A stretch of DNA of 7,452 bases from Phycisphaerales bacterium (GCA_029243925.1 JAQWRC010000192.1:1-7452), one strand, 5' to 3'. Counted from the first letter of the stretch, positions 1 to 6,495 are shown. Numbers and translations: made by a program. Notes: generated by a model from the letters alone, not told the origin.

Positions 1-921
1 CGCCGCTGCATTGGCGAACTCCACCGCAGCAGGCCAGCCAAGTCCGTTTCCGATCGCCACGGCCAACGCCGCGAGCACCATGTCACCGGCTCCCGTGACG
101 TCGTACACGCTGCGTGCCGTCGTAGGCACATGCAGCGCATCGACTCCAGGACGAACCAGCAACGCTCCATGTCGGTCAAGCGTCATCACCAGCGCATCAA
201 GTGCCAGGCCATCCATCACTTCGGTGGCAGCCGTACCATCGGGCACGCCTTCGCCCAGTGTTCGCCCGAGTGCTTCCTCGAGTTCCGTCCGATTGGGCGT
301 CATCGCCGTTGCGCCCTTGTAGCGTCCCCAGTCACCGATGCGAGCAGGGTCCACCAGCACTGGAACATCGGCCGCGGAGGCGAGTTCGATGACGGATTGG
401 CACAGCGCCGTACTGCAGACGCCCTTGCCGTAATCTTCGAGGCACACGACATCGACTCCCGCTGCGATGCGCTCGCGAACCACGTCGAGCAACCGATCGT
501 GGATTGATGCGTCGAGTGGCTTGGAAGATTCAACATCGATGCGGAACATCTTCTGAGGATGGCGGTGCTGGGCAAGGCCAACGAGGCTCTTCTTGACCGT
601 CGTTGGTCGCGTCTCATCAATGATCAGGCCGTCGACTTGGGCGCCGGCCTTTGAGAGCGACTCGATGAGCCAACTGCCTTCGTCATCACTGCCGACGACT
701 CCACAGCATGCAACGGTGGCGCCGAATCCCTGCAGGCAGGTCGCTACATTTGCACTCCCGCCCGAGGACCGTTCCGTTCGTTCACTTCGCAACACCGGAA
801 CCGGCGCATCCGGGCTGAGCCGCTCGGCGTCGCCGTAGACGAACTCATCCAGCATGAAATCGCCCACCACGAGTATGGAGCACGACTTGAAACCTGCGAT
901 CTGATCCAGAAGTGTGGTCAT
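1..921 (-). CDS. hldE: D-glycero-beta-D-manno-heptose-7-phosphate kinase (HldE/RfaE N-terminal domain), 3' end cut by window
   Basis: This is a PfkB/ribokinase-family kinase that phosphorylates D-glycero-D-manno-heptose 7-phosphate at C1, in the cytosolic pathway to ADP-heptose for the LPS inner core. Translating the minus strand from the ATG at 921 gives 307 open codons with no stop before the edge. Visible motifs are VVGDFMLDEFVYG (18-30), LSPDAPVPV (35-43), the substrate-side SGGSANVA (53-60), LEDYGKG (161-167), the acceptor strand LVDP (189-192), TPNRTELE (208-215), and the PfkB signature VYDVTGAGD (272-280) containing the catalytic base Asp, followed by FANAAA. These match E. coli HldE almost motif for motif. 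The kinase domain is nearly complete. Whether a C-terminal adenylyltransferase domain follows (bifunctional HldE) or the gene is kinase-only (HldA/RfaE1) lies outside the window. It sits 12 bases after the lpxK stop and is the fourth gene of the operon. Confidence 0.93.
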   Translation of the reverse strand, partial: MTTLLDQIAGFKSCSILVVGDFMLDEFVYGDAERLSPDAPVPVLRSERTERSSGGSANVATCLQGFGATVACCGVVGSDDEGSWLIESLSKAGAQVDGLIIDETRPTTVKKSLVGLAQHRHPQKMFRIDVESSKPLDASIHDRLLDVVRERIAAGVDVVCLEDYGKGVCSTALCQSVIELASAADVPVLVDPARIGDWGRYKGATAMTPNRTELEEALGRTLGEGVPDGTAATEVMDGLALDALVMTLDRHGALLVRPGVDALHVPTTARSVYDVTGAGDMVLAALAVAIGNGLGWPAAVEFANAAA

Positions 922-933
922 GTCGACACCAGA

Positions 934-1959
934 TTACCCGCCCGATGCAGCCAGCGGAGTCGTCACCGCCTCGATCCGCTCTAGAAGGTCCGCCTGGCCC
1001 GAAAGAAATCGCAATCGCAGGAGCGGGACGATGACCGGCACATCCCCGAGCACATCACGCAGAGGCCGGGCTTTGACCCAATCCTTGGCCGTCATGAAGA
1101 TGCCGTCGGCCCCCGCTGCCCGCTGGGCCAGCTCACTGAGTTCAGCCTTCCCGAAGGGGGCATGGTCTGCAGCCGGCATGTTGAACACCGTCGTCGCGCC
1201 GGCGGCATGCAGCTGTTCGTGAACCGCATCGGGATGTCCTATCCCAAGACGGGTGACGAATCGCCGACCCGACAACCACGCGGTGCGCTGCTCGATGCAG
1301 TCAGATGCGGAATGCACATGCACGCAGGTCCACCGATGTTCGGTCCAGGCCAGTGGTGGCGAGCCATGCCAATGCTCAATGAAGGACGACAGCTCCGGAT
1401 CCACTGCGGCCGCATGCGTCACGATCACTGCGCTTGCACGCGACAATGAGGAACAGGGCTCACGCAAGTGACCGTCGGGCAGCAGGCGCTGCCGATCCAA
1501 GGGTCGCGATGCATCCACCAGCACCAGATCGAGATCACGATCGAGGTGGCGGTGCTGAAAGCCGTCGTCAAGCACGGCGCAATCAGTATCGACGTCGCCG
1601 GAGAGGTGATCGGCCAATGCTCCCGCCCGATCGGGGGCAGCAAGCACCGGCACGTCCGTCCATGCTGATTCATAGAGCTGCTGCTCGTCACTCTGTGTCC
1701 CGGCACGAGCGCCGTATCCACGAAGGCAGACGCACGGCCGACGGCCCGCATCCAGCAAGCGATCGGTGATCCACTGCACCATGGGTGTCTTGCCCGTGCC
1801 TCCGGTGGTCAGATTGCCCACGGCAATGACCGGCACGGACGCGCGATGCACGCCGATGCCATGATCGAAGCGACGATTGCGACGATTGATGAGCAGTCGC
1901 CAGATCCACGAAGCGGGGATCGTCAGCGGCCGCAGCGTGCGTGGCAGTGGACCATTCAT
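934..1959 (-). CDS. lpxK: tetraacyldisaccharide 4'-kinase (lipid A 4'-kinase)
   Basis: LpxK is a membrane-associated P-loop kinase that transfers phosphate from ATP to the 4' position of the tetraacyldisaccharide 1-phosphate, giving lipid IVA. The 341-residue length is normal for the family. It has a basic/hydrophobic N-terminus (about 1-47), Walker A GNLTTGGTGKTP (48-59), RGYG (80-83), SDE (90-92, the place of the family GDEP motif), and DDGFQHR (131-137, Walker B-like acids). The DH pair at 265-266 lies where the catalytic His of LpxK is found, and MTAKDWVK (289-296) resembles the MTEKDAVK of E. coli. All key residues I can align are present, so it should be active. The start is the ATG at 1959, which overlaps the maf stop in an ATGA and suggests translational coupling. 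There is no clear Shine-Dalgarno sequence. The stop is TAA at 934-936. Confidence 0.94.
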   Translation of the reverse strand: MNGPLPRTLRPLTIPASWIWRLLINRRNRRFDHGIGVHRASVPVIAVGNLTTGGTGKTPMVQWITDRLLDAGRRPCVCLRGYGARAGTQSDEQQLYESAWTDVPVLAAPDRAGALADHLSGDVDTDCAVLDDGFQHRHLDRDLDLVLVDASRPLDRQRLLPDGHLREPCSSLSRASAVIVTHAAAVDPELSSFIEHWHGSPPLAWTEHRWTCVHVHSASDCIEQRTAWLSGRRFVTRLGIGHPDAVHEQLHAAGATTVFNMPAADHAPFGKAELSELAQRAAGADGIFMTAKDWVKARPLRDVLGDVPVIVPLLRLRFLSGQADLLERIEAVTTPLAASGG

Positions 1960-2576
1960 GTGGACACCGTACCGGACCCACGGCCATCAAACAGTTCATG
2001 CAGTCGACGCATCGGCAAACCCATCACCGTTGCCGGATCACCTGCACAGGTAATGGGCCAGCCCGCATCGATGCGATCCTGCAGGTTGTACCCACCCGCC
2101 TTGCCACGCCACTGTTCCGAATCGATGTACTGGTCCACTTCGGACATATCGATGTCTCCCCAGGTCACCGTGGCCTGATCCACGAAGAGATGACGCTCCT
2201 GAGATGGCCATGCGATCAGGCAGGTGCCTGTCAAGACCTCATGTGACGTGTTGCAATGGAGAGTCAGCATGGATTTCGCCGCCGCTGCATCGGCAGGCTG
2301 ACCAAGCACTCGCCCATCGTGTACGCACACCGTATCTGCGCCAAGGATCGTGCAGGGGTCATCCGACACGCCTCGAGTCTGCATTGCATGCGCCGACGCT
2401 CGAGCCTTCAAGCAGGCGAGCGCCTCCACCCAGGCTTCCGGCTTGACCGAGCCCATCTGCAAACGTCCATCATCCAGATCCGAAGGTTCCAGTCGCACCG
2501 GCCAGCCTGCTGCCTGCAGCAGTTGCAACCGCCGAGGCGAGCGACTCGCCAACATGATGGGCATCGACCAGTTCAT
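1956..2576 (-). CDS. maf: Maf-family nucleoside triphosphate pyrophosphatase
   Basis: This is a cytosolic Maf/HAM1-like pyrophosphatase of 206 residues. Family members hydrolyse non-canonical or surplus NTPs (dTTP/UTP for YhdE, m7GTP for YceF) to NMP plus pyrophosphate. Motifs: LASRSPRRLQLL (9-20, nucleotide/phosphate loop), LKARA (56-60), GADT (79-82, catalytic Asp), SHEVLTG (111-117), GKAGGYNLQ (158-166) and GDPATVMGLP (179-188). KAGGYxLQ resembles the YhdE branch, but GDPxTVxGLP resembles the YceF branch, so I do not assign a substrate. The conserved Lys before Pro (LGKP or EKP; Lys82 in E. coli YhdE) is Gln here (LGQP, 91-94). The start at 2576 overlaps the heptosyltransferase stop by ATGA. 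Internal Met5 or Met8 would still keep the first motif, so the exact start is slightly uncertain. Confidence 0.92.
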   Translation of the reverse strand: MNWSMPIMLASRSPRRLQLLQAAGWPVRLEPSDLDDGRLQMGSVKPEAWVEALACLKARASAHAMQTRGVSDDPCTILGADTVCVHDGRVLGQPADAAAAKSMLTLHCNTSHEVLTGTCLIAWPSQERHLFVDQATVTWGDIDMSEVDQYIDSEQWRGKAGGYNLQDRIDAGWPITCAGDPATVMGLPMRRLHELFDGRGSGTVST

Positions 2577-3652
2577 GACGCTGACCCGGCCGCATCGGCA
2601 AGGACTGCATCCACTTTCGTGAGCACGTCGTCGACTTCGATGCGGTCCATGATGGAATCACCGATCGATGTGTCTCGATAGTGCACCGGCTCGGCTGCTG
2701 GGGCACGAACCACACACGCTTCAAGTCCATACGGCCCCACTTTCCCCGGATTGGTCGGACCAAACAAGCCGACACAGCGTCCGCCGAGCCCAACCGCCAT
2801 GTGCAATGCCGCGGAATCATTTGACACCGTAATACGTGCACCCTCAATGACCGCCATCAAACCACCCACGCTGGTGCGGCCAGCCATGTCATGCACCCGA
2901 TCGGCACTGGTCGACATCGCATCACGCACGGCAGATACGGCCGCACGTTCATTTGGGGCGCCAATCAAAAGGACATGTTCACATCGCCCCTCAAGCAGCG
3001 ATTCGGCCAGAGCTGCCCACTTCGCCGCAGGCCAGGCTTTGGTGATCCATCGGCTTGTCGGTGCCAGCACGGCGTACTGTCCTCCGGGAAAGTCGAGCCC
3101 GTTCCATGCCGCCCGATCGGATTCCGGAACATGCAACCTCATGTCCTTGACGACCGGGACCGAGCAACCTTCCAGCAATGCAAGCATGCGATCAACGTCG
3201 TGGGCATTGGCCGAGGTGTCGATTCGACGCGTCGCCCCAAGCCAACCCCACTCGCGTGCATGTCGGTCGGCGATGCGCAATGGCGCCCGTGTTGCCCAAC
3301 TCAGCAGTCCGCTGCGCCCCAACCCCTGACAATCAAGTACGAGGTCGTAGTCTGATCGGCGAAGCATGCGAAGATAGCCCACCAACTCCCGTGCAATGCG
3401 GGGGCTTCGCCACCAGTGGGCAAATCGACGGCGAGGAAACGGCACCACATCACAAAGGTCGGGGTGCGCTGAAACCGCATCGACAAAGACATCATTCACC
3501 AGCCAATCGATGACCGCGTCCGGAAACGCCTGCTTGAGGCTGGCCAGCACCGGCACGGTGCGGCACACATCCCCGAGGGCGCTGGGGCGAATCAAAAGAA
3601 TCCGTCTGGGGGGGTTCAACACTGGATTCGGCACTGGCATCCGTGGCTCCAT
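2573..3652 (-). CDS. ADP-heptose:LPS heptosyltransferase, glycosyltransferase family 9
   Basis: This GT-B enzyme of the WaaC/WaaF type (359 residues, normal for the family) transfers heptose from ADP-heptose to the LPS core at the cytoplasmic face of the inner membrane. Residue numbers are from the ATG at 3652. The N-terminal acceptor domain starts RRILLIRPSALGDV (16-29). DLVLDCQGLGRSGLLS lies at 103-118, the linker to the donor domain has SRWITKAWP (200-208), and the donor site has SNDSAALHMA (277-286), GLFGPT (295-300) and VGPYG (305-309). The last matches the family SxDSGxMHxAxAxGxPxxxxFGPT pattern. The open frame extends upstream to 4018, but that part is Ser/Arg/Ala-rich and antisense to the kinase gene, so I trim it. 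ATG 3652 has AGAGG 11 bases upstream. ATG 3640 (four codons in) has GGAG 6 bases upstream and is a good alternative start. It is the first gene of the envelope operon and is divergent from the kinase. WaaC versus WaaF is not decidable from sequence alone. Confidence 0.9.
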   Translation of the reverse strand: MEPRMPVPNPVLNPPRRILLIRPSALGDVCRTVPVLASLKQAFPDAVIDWLVNDVFVDAVSAHPDLCDVVPFPRRRFAHWWRSPRIARELVGYLRMLRRSDYDLVLDCQGLGRSGLLSWATRAPLRIADRHAREWGWLGATRRIDTSANAHDVDRMLALLEGCSVPVVKDMRLHVPESDRAAWNGLDFPGGQYAVLAPTSRWITKAWPAAKWAALAESLLEGRCEHVLLIGAPNERAAVSAVRDAMSTSADRVHDMAGRTSVGGLMAVIEGARITVSNDSAALHMAVGLGGRCVGLFGPTNPGKVGPYGLEACVVRAPAAEPVHYRDTSIGDSIMDRIEVDDVLTKVDAVLADAAGSAS

Positions 3653-3657
3653 GGCGC

Positions 3658-3663
3658 ATGATA
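3658..3663 (-). promoter_or_regulatory. -10-like TATCAT just upstream of heptosyltransferase start
   Basis: Read on the minus strand, TATCAT is followed by five bases (GCGCC) and then the ATG at 3652. A TANNNT box that close to a start would give a transcript beginning at or near the start codon. No convincing -35 hexamer lies 16-18 bases upstream, because that place is occupied by an inverted repeat. This is a weak call based on pattern only. Confidence 0.22.
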
Positions 3664-3670
3664 CCTCTGT

Positions 3671-3686
3671 GGAGCCCCGCGGCTCC
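3671..3686. repeat. GC-rich inverted repeat in the divergent intergenic region
   Basis: Six-base perfect arms GGAGCC and GGCTCC flank a CCGC spacer, between the divergent heptosyltransferase and kinase genes. It could be a small operator shared by the two promoters or a hairpin in one of the leaders. At this GC content a 6-base stem can arise by chance. Confidence 0.3.
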
Positions 3687-3725
3687 GCGTGAAGTGGCTG
3701 CAAGCGTTGCTGGGGGGTTCCCGCT

Positions 3726-5150
3726 ATGCTTCGCGCACAGGAAAGAGCCCGCGGCATGATGCATGAACACCTCCAGCCCGATCCAGCCGACTCCACCGGA
3801 GACGTGCCCGCCCTGGCGGATTCCGACGCGCCAGAGCCGGTCTCCAGAGCGAAGGCGCCTGAACCGCCGGCAGCATCACAGGACGAATCCACTCCGGGCG
3901 ATGACATGCCCGCGCCCGGCAACTCAACGGCCGGCTTCGACACCCTGCTGGGCAAGATCGTCGTTGAATCAGGTCTGGTCACCGCAGATGAGCTCGAACA
4001 ATGCTCCGAAGAGGCCAAGTCGATCGATGATCCGGAAGACCCGCGGACCTTGTCTGACTTTCTTCTGACGCACGACTACGTCACACGTCATCAACTTGAC
4101 CGGCTCCAGAAGGAGTTCGATGCCAAGAAGTCATCGCAGCGCATCCCCGGTTACCGAATTATGAAGAAACTTGGCTCGGGCGCAATGGCAACCGTCTTCC
4201 TCGCAAAGCAGGTCAGCCTTGATCGTCTGGTCGCCATCAAGGTGCTGCCCAAGAAGTTCTCTTCTGACGCCAACTTCATCAACCGCTTCTACAAGGAAGG
4301 TCGATCTGCGGCCCAACTCAACCACGCCAACATCGTGCAGGCCTATGACGTGGGGCAAGCTGGCGACCACCACTACTTCGTCATGGAGTATGTCGAAGGC
4401 GAAACGGTCTACGACCGCACGAAGGCGGAACGACGGCTGCAGGAACCTGATGCGATCGACATCCTCATTCAAGCCGCCCACGCGCTGCAGCATGCACACG
4501 AGCGGGGCTTGATCCATCGCGACATCAAACCCAAGAACATCATGATCACCGGACGAAACGTGGTGAAACTTGCGGATCTCGGGCTGGCCCGCGCCGTCGA
4601 TGATGAAGCCGCCGCCAAGGCTGAGGCTGGCCGGGCCTATGGCACGCCGTACTACATCAGCCCCGAGCAAATCCGCGGCGAAATGGACATCGGCCCAGGG
4701 GCCGACATCTATGGGCTTGGCGCCACCTGCTATCACATGGTCACGGGCAAGGTCCCCTTCTCCGGGAAAAATCCGTCGCAGGTCATGCACAAACATTTGA
4801 AGTCGGACCTGACGCCGCCCGATCATCTGAACCCATCGCTGTCAGCAGGCTTCTCCCAGATCATCGAAATGATGATGGCAAAGAATCGGGAAGAGCGCTA
4901 TCAGTCTGCTGCCGATCTGCTGGAAGACCTCGAACTCAGCCGCAAAGGCGAACCGCCCCACTTTGCACGGGCCAAGGTGGACCTTTCGCAGTTGGCCGTC
5001 AAACTCGGCAGTCCACAAGCGGGCCCCGCTGCCACGCCGCAGGCACCATCCGATGGCGGCGGCACGGCTCCCTTGACCACCATTTCACTCACCATCAATG
5101 TGGTCCTCGTCATTGCCCTGCTGGTCCTCATCGTCATGCTGGCCTCCTGA
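3726..5150 (+). CDS. Hanks-type serine/threonine protein kinase with MshEN-like N-terminal domain and C-terminal membrane anchor
   Basis: This 474-residue protein should phosphorylate Ser/Thr of unknown cellular targets at the inner face of the membrane. Residues 1-70 are Pro/Ala/Asp/Glu-rich and probably disordered. Residues 72-133 (LLGKIVVESGLVTADEL and a weaker second copy around 108-126) resemble the N-terminal domain of type II secretion/MshE ATPases. The kinase domain spans about 143-405: Gly loop GSGAMATV (150-157), VAIK with Lys172, a likely alpha-C Glu at 191, HRDIKPKN (264-271), DLG in place of DFG (284-286), GTPYYISPE (306-314) and ADIYGLG (326-332). All catalytic residues are present, so it is predicted active. 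A Pro/Gly/Ala linker (about 428-450) leads to one hydrophobic segment (452-472) two residues from the end. ATG 3726 has a GGGGGG run 8 bases upstream. ATG 3756 or 3759, preceded by AGGAAAGAG, is an alternative that changes only the disordered end. It lies 34 bases before the transaldolase. Confidence 0.93.
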   Translation: MLRAQERARGMMHEHLQPDPADSTGDVPALADSDAPEPVSRAKAPEPPAASQDESTPGDDMPAPGNSTAGFDTLLGKIVVESGLVTADELEQCSEEAKSIDDPEDPRTLSDFLLTHDYVTRHQLDRLQKEFDAKKSSQRIPGYRIMKKLGSGAMATVFLAKQVSLDRLVAIKVLPKKFSSDANFINRFYKEGRSAAQLNHANIVQAYDVGQAGDHHYFVMEYVEGETVYDRTKAERRLQEPDAIDILIQAAHALQHAHERGLIHRDIKPKNIMITGRNVVKLADLGLARAVDDEAAAKAEAGRAYGTPYYISPEQIRGEMDIGPGADIYGLGATCYHMVTGKVPFSGKNPSQVMHKHLKSDLTPPDHLNPSLSAGFSQIIEMMMAKNREERYQSAADLLEDLELSRKGEPPHFARAKVDLSQLAVKLGSPQAGPAATPQAPSDGGGTAPLTTISLTINVVLVIALLVLIVMLAS

Positions 5151-5172
5151 TACCCCGGCCCCGCTGTCGAGA

Positions 5173-5178
5173 TATACT
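5173..5178 (+). promoter_or_regulatory. -10-like TATACT directly upstream of transaldolase ATG
   Basis: TATACT is a 5/6 match to the bacterial -10 consensus and is followed by six bases and then the ATG at 5185. The 34-base gap after the kinase holds no Shine-Dalgarno sequence, so a transcript starting at the A of the ATG (leaderless) would fit. I see no good -35 at the right distance, so this remains a hypothesis. The gene may simply be read through from the kinase gene. Confidence 0.3.
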
Positions 5179-5184
5179 CGTTGC

Positions 5185-5850
5185 ATGCAGCTCTACATCG
5201 ATACCGCCAATATTGAAGAAATCCGTTCCGCCGCCGCCATGGGCGTACTTGATGGCGTGACGACCAATCCAAGTCTCATCGCCAAAGAAGGCGTGGACTT
5301 CATTGATCGCATGAACGAGATCTGCGACATCGTCTCCGGACCAGTCAGTGCAGAGGTGGTCGCCACGGAACACGATGCGATGATCGAGGAGGCGATGCCG
5401 TTGACGGAGATCGCGCCGAACATCGTGATCAAGCTGCCATCGACCGTCGATGGACTGAAAGCCTGCAGGACACTGTCCGACCAAAACATCCGAACCAATC
5501 TGACCCTCTGCTTTCAGCCGCTTCAAGCACTGCTTGTCGCAAAGGCCGGCGCCTTCCTTGTCAGTCCGTTTCTTGGACGACTCGATGACCTCGGCCAGGA
5601 TGGGATGGAGCTGATTCAGCAGATCAGAACCATCTATGACAACTACGGCTACGACACCAAGATTCTGGCCGCTTCAATCAGGCACCCATTGCATCTTGTG
5701 CAGTGCGCCATGATCGGTGCCGATGTGGCAACTGTTCCCTTCAAGGTGATCCAGCAGATGATGAATCATCCGCTGACCGACCGTGGACTTGAACAGTTTC
5801 TCGCCGACTGGGCATCACGAAATGCGCCCGCCACTGCCGGCGCACATTGA
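5185..5850 (+). CDS. tal: transaldolase, small TalC/MipB (fructose-6-phosphate aldolase-like) subfamily
   Basis: This class I Schiff-base aldolase of 221 residues belongs to the non-oxidative pentose phosphate pathway in the cytosol. It moves a dihydroxyacetone unit between sedoheptulose 7-phosphate/erythrose 4-phosphate and glyceraldehyde 3-phosphate/fructose 6-phosphate. Motifs: LYIDTANIEEIR (3-14), GVTTNPSLIAKEG (24-36), IVIKLPST with the Schiff-base Lys83, VSPFLGRLDD (126-135), AASIRHP (162-168), VPFKVI (184-189) and HPLTDRGLEQFLADW (195-209). Glu57 (SAEV) and Phe129 (SPF) are the pair typical of true transaldolases, whereas fructose-6-phosphate aldolase has Gln and Tyr there. TLCFQPLQ (107-114) departs from the usual TLxFxxxQ form with Ser or Asn after Phe. 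The open frame starts at 5098 inside the kinase gene, but the conserved MQLYIDTAN start at 5185 is clear. The stop TGA abuts the ridA stop. Confidence 0.95.
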   Translation: MQLYIDTANIEEIRSAAAMGVLDGVTTNPSLIAKEGVDFIDRMNEICDIVSGPVSAEVVATEHDAMIEEAMPLTEIAPNIVIKLPSTVDGLKACRTLSDQNIRTNLTLCFQPLQALLVAKAGAFLVSPFLGRLDDLGQDGMELIQQIRTIYDNYGYDTKILAASIRHPLHLVQCAMIGADVATVPFKVIQQMMNHPLTDRGLEQFLADWASRNAPATAGAH

Positions 5851-5853
5851 TCA
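5848..5853. other. TGATCA palindrome holding both stop codons of convergent genes
   Basis: Bases 5848-5850 are TGA, ending the transaldolase. Bases 5851-5853 (TCA) are TGA on the minus strand, ending the RidA-family gene. The two reading frames touch with no spacer, so neither gene can have a terminator between them. Each transcript should run into, and be antisense to, the end of the other gene. Confidence 0.9.
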
Positions 5854-6321
5854 GCTGCCTGCAACTTCCGCCACCAGCTCAACCTCGACGGTCGCCCCCA
5901 AGGGCAGACTGACGGATCCCACTGCGGCTCGCACGTGGAGGCCGGCGTCTCCGAAGACGTCCTGCATCAACTCGCTGGCCCCATTGGCCACCTTGGGCTG
6001 ATCGTGAAATGTCGCATCCGAAGCAACAAAGACTCCCAGGCGGACAATACGTCGCACGCGGTTGAGGTCCCCATCAAGGTGTGCTGAAAGCACGGCCAGC
6101 GCATTGAGTCCACAGAGACGAGCTGCAGCGATCGCGGCATCGAGATCTACTGCCGAAGGAACTGGCCCAGCTGAACTCAGCACGCCATCTGAAATCGGCA
6201 CTTGCCCACTTACAAAGACCAATGAACCTGTCTGAACTGCAGGTACATAGGCTGCAACTGGCTTAGGAGCCACTGGAAGCGTAATTCCAAGCTCATTCAA
6301 ACGATCATTGATATTCGGCAT
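5851..6321 (-). CDS. RidA/YjgF/UK114 family protein (long, about 155-residue subfamily)
   Basis: This is a small cytosolic protein of 156 residues. RidA proteins form trimers that hydrolyse reactive enamine/imine intermediates made by PLP enzymes such as threonine dehydratase, but distant subfamilies have other or unknown substrates. Seen: VQTGSLVFVSGQVP (29-42), a helix rich in Ala/Leu (60-82), VRRIVRLGVFVAS (89-101), and the C-terminal strand VRAAVGSVSLPLGATVEVE (130-148). Arg131 aligns with the catalytic Arg105 of E. coli RidA, and the VEVE acids align with its IEIE strand, so enamine deaminase chemistry is possible. It is longer than the classic 128-residue RidA, with an N-terminal NINDRLNELGI helix typical of the larger subfamily. 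The frame opens at 6360, but ATG 6321 is chosen because AGAGG lies 8 bases before it. Confidence 0.9.
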   Translation of the reverse strand: MPNINDRLNELGITLPVAPKPVAAYVPAVQTGSLVFVSGQVPISDGVLSSAGPVPSAVDLDAAIAAARLCGLNALAVLSAHLDGDLNRVRRIVRLGVFVASDATFHDQPKVANGASELMQDVFGDAGLHVRAAVGSVSLPLGATVEVELVAEVAGS

Positions 6322-6329
6322 TGGGCTTT

Positions 6330-6334
6330 CCTCT
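6330..6334 (-). promoter_or_regulatory. Shine-Dalgarno site deciding the RidA start
   Basis: On the minus strand AGAGG is followed by eight bases and then the ATG at 6321. The earlier in-frame start at 6360 has no comparable site and would add a Pro-rich stretch not typical of the family. Confidence 0.7.
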
Positions 6335-6365
6335 GCTAAAAAAGGGGGTCCGGGAACCAATCCGC

Positions 6366-6393
6366 TTGACCGCTGCTATGAGTGGGGTAATCT
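6366..6393 (+). promoter_or_regulatory. possible sigma-70-type promoter (TTGACC, 16-base spacer, TAATCT)
   Basis: TTGACC at 6366-6371 matches the -35 consensus at five of six bases. TAATCT at 6388-6393 fits the TANNNT form of a -10 box, and the 16-base spacing is near optimal. Transcription would start at about 6400 and run towards the prepilin-like gene, giving a leader of about 325 bases. Planctomycete promoters are poorly defined, so confidence is modest. Confidence 0.35.
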
Positions 6394-6495
6394 CTAGGTG
6401 GATTACGATCCCACGGAGCTCTTGAGCTTCGGATCCGGTGCGGCATCATACCGTGATCAAATGTTCTTCTTCGCCGGGTTTCCGGCCTGTTCATT

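Noticed and set aside
130..507. Plus-strand open frames over 1-930
   Set aside because: The minus strand encodes an intact HldE kinase domain with all PfkB motifs. The plus-strand frames are Arg/Ser/Pro-rich shadows.
3178..3513. Plus-strand frames opposite the heptosyltransferase and maf
   Set aside because: They have no recognisable domains and sit fully inside strongly supported minus-strand genes.
3653..4018. N-terminal extension of 122 codons on the heptosyltransferase frame
   Set aside because: It is Ser/Arg/Gly/Ala-rich, lies antisense to the kinase coding sequence, and the GT9 family starts at the RILLIRPSALGD strand, matched by ATG 3652 or 3640.
4131..4826. Long open frame of 231 codons antisense to the kinase
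   Set aside because: It mirrors the codon pattern of the real kinase gene, shows no family motif, and the sense strand has a full set of kinase motifs in order.
5098..5184. Earlier start for the transaldolase frame inside the kinase gene
   Set aside because: The translated extension is the kinase membrane-anchor region read in another frame. The family begins at LYIDTAN, matched by ATG 5185.
6335..6360. T-run in the ridA leader (minus strand) as a rho-independent terminator or attenuator
   Set aside because: The sequence before the six Ts forms at best a three-pair stem, too weak for a terminator.
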